Origin: Glandiceps talaboti
Lineage: Eukaryota; Hemichordata; Enteropneusta; Spengelidae
Direction of reading: 5' to 3'
NCBI RefSeq assembly: GCF_964340395.1
Contig: NW_027554297.1
Coordinates: 1-20,000, forward strand
DNA length: 20,000 nucleotides
The notes under the pieces are model-generated. The model saw nothing but the letters and a program-made list of their open reading frames with translations. It was not told where the DNA came from and did no database searches. A program made the position numbers and the translations under genes. Numbering within the stretch: position 1 is the first letter of the stretch; the number at the start of each line of letters is the position of its first letter. Below are positions 19,595 through 20,000 of this stretch, piece after piece.

Positions 19595-20000
19595 ACTTTT
19601 CATCTTTCCAATATAAACCATTATTTAGTTGTTGCTATGGGCCGGGCATGGTCTTTTTGCTAGATGTATCTGCACACATATTTTTGAATCTGCATTCACT
19701 TACCTACCAATCCCTGTTGTTATCTTTGTAGTATGCATCGTTTCACTGTTTCTAAGGGCATGGTCATGGTTGCTAGGGAAGTTAATAAAGGTTCCAAAAT
19801 GTGTGTAAATATGCCCTGCAACAAGACAACCCCATAGCAACAGCTAAATACAGTTGTTCTACAACACCATTGGCGGTATTTTCTACAAAAACACAAAACA
19901 CACAGACCAAGTCTATTTTTGCAAAAAAAGGAAAAAAATTGTAAACGGATTAATTGTAGTACACTGTACATACAAGAAGTGAATTGTAAACAGTCAACAC

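Larger units (their letters stand above)
19121..19861. mobile_element. Non-autonomous inverted-repeat element, copy 2 (741 bp, rearranged)
   Basis: It is bounded by TAGCCCAACTG (19121-19131) and CAGTTGTTCTA (19851-19861), a diverged form (9 of 11 paired) of the ends of the copy at 17905. It shares the left hairpin, a microsatellite at the same place, the words GATGGGAACATTC, CATCAATGATG, TTAGGTCTAAAA and GGGGATGTTTCTGG, and the final CATAGCAACAGCTAAATACAG. Two tandem ~146-bp sub-units are clear (CATCAATGATGTGAAAATTA at 19282 and 19428). The part at 19623-19778 is inverted relative to copy 1. It has no coding capacity. Confidence 0.65.

Noticed and set aside
19720-19971. 83-codon open frame on the minus strand
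   Set aside because: It spans the rearranged end of the second element copy and its flank, with no protein family signature.

Overview
The window looks like nuclear DNA of an invertebrate animal. It is AT-rich and intron-like, has no bacterial gene layout, and no complete gene is visible. It carries one spliced ankyrin-type exon and relics of several eukaryotic mobile elements: a LINE 3' end, a DUF7869-like transposase, a tRNA-derived SINE-like repeat, and short inverted-repeat elements. Lancelets, hemichordates, molluscs and other marine invertebrates carry similar families, but I cannot name the species from sequence alone.

The left half (1-10673) is one uninterrupted satellite array with a 56-bp monomer. 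By phase counting it holds exactly 191 monomers and it is open on the left edge. Monomers differ at four mostly two-state positions (CCATAG/CCTTAG, TTCAG/TATAG, ACTTG/ACTAG, ATAGAA/ATATAA) plus rare private changes. The order of these variants recurs, so the array has a higher-order structure. Four long units start with a shortened monomer at 1569, 3527, 4752 and 6649. The second lacks exactly 12 monomers (672 bp) present in the third and fourth, and a separate 12-monomer block is tandemly duplicated at 8434-9777. Near-uniform monomer blocks lie at 281-1344 and 10170-10673. Each monomer is itself an old dimer and carries a 14-bp inverted repeat.

The right half (10674-20000) is gene-poor. At 11066-11670 (minus strand) lies a frameshifted transposase relic. 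Three diverged ~150-bp repeats follow at 11905-12365, a C22 tract at 12645, a perfect 22-bp inverted repeat at 12786-12917, and a CAA microsatellite at 13899-13946. The only credible coding element is a 65-bp ankyrin-repeat exon on the plus strand at 14340-14404 with good splice sites; its partner exons were not found. At 15119-15300 (minus) is the decayed C-terminus of a LINE reverse transcriptase. From 15610 to 16755 there are three diverged direct repeats, the first containing a 205-bp inverted-repeat element bounded by TTAA. A tRNA-like SINE candidate (minus) occupies about 16885-17178. Two copies of one ~750-bp inverted-repeat element lie at 17905-18668 and 19121-19861; the second contains an internal inversion.

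There is no operon or multi-gene system here. The most notable object is the satellite with its nested organisation, which could be pericentromeric, centromeric or simply a local tandem array; the sequence alone does not decide.
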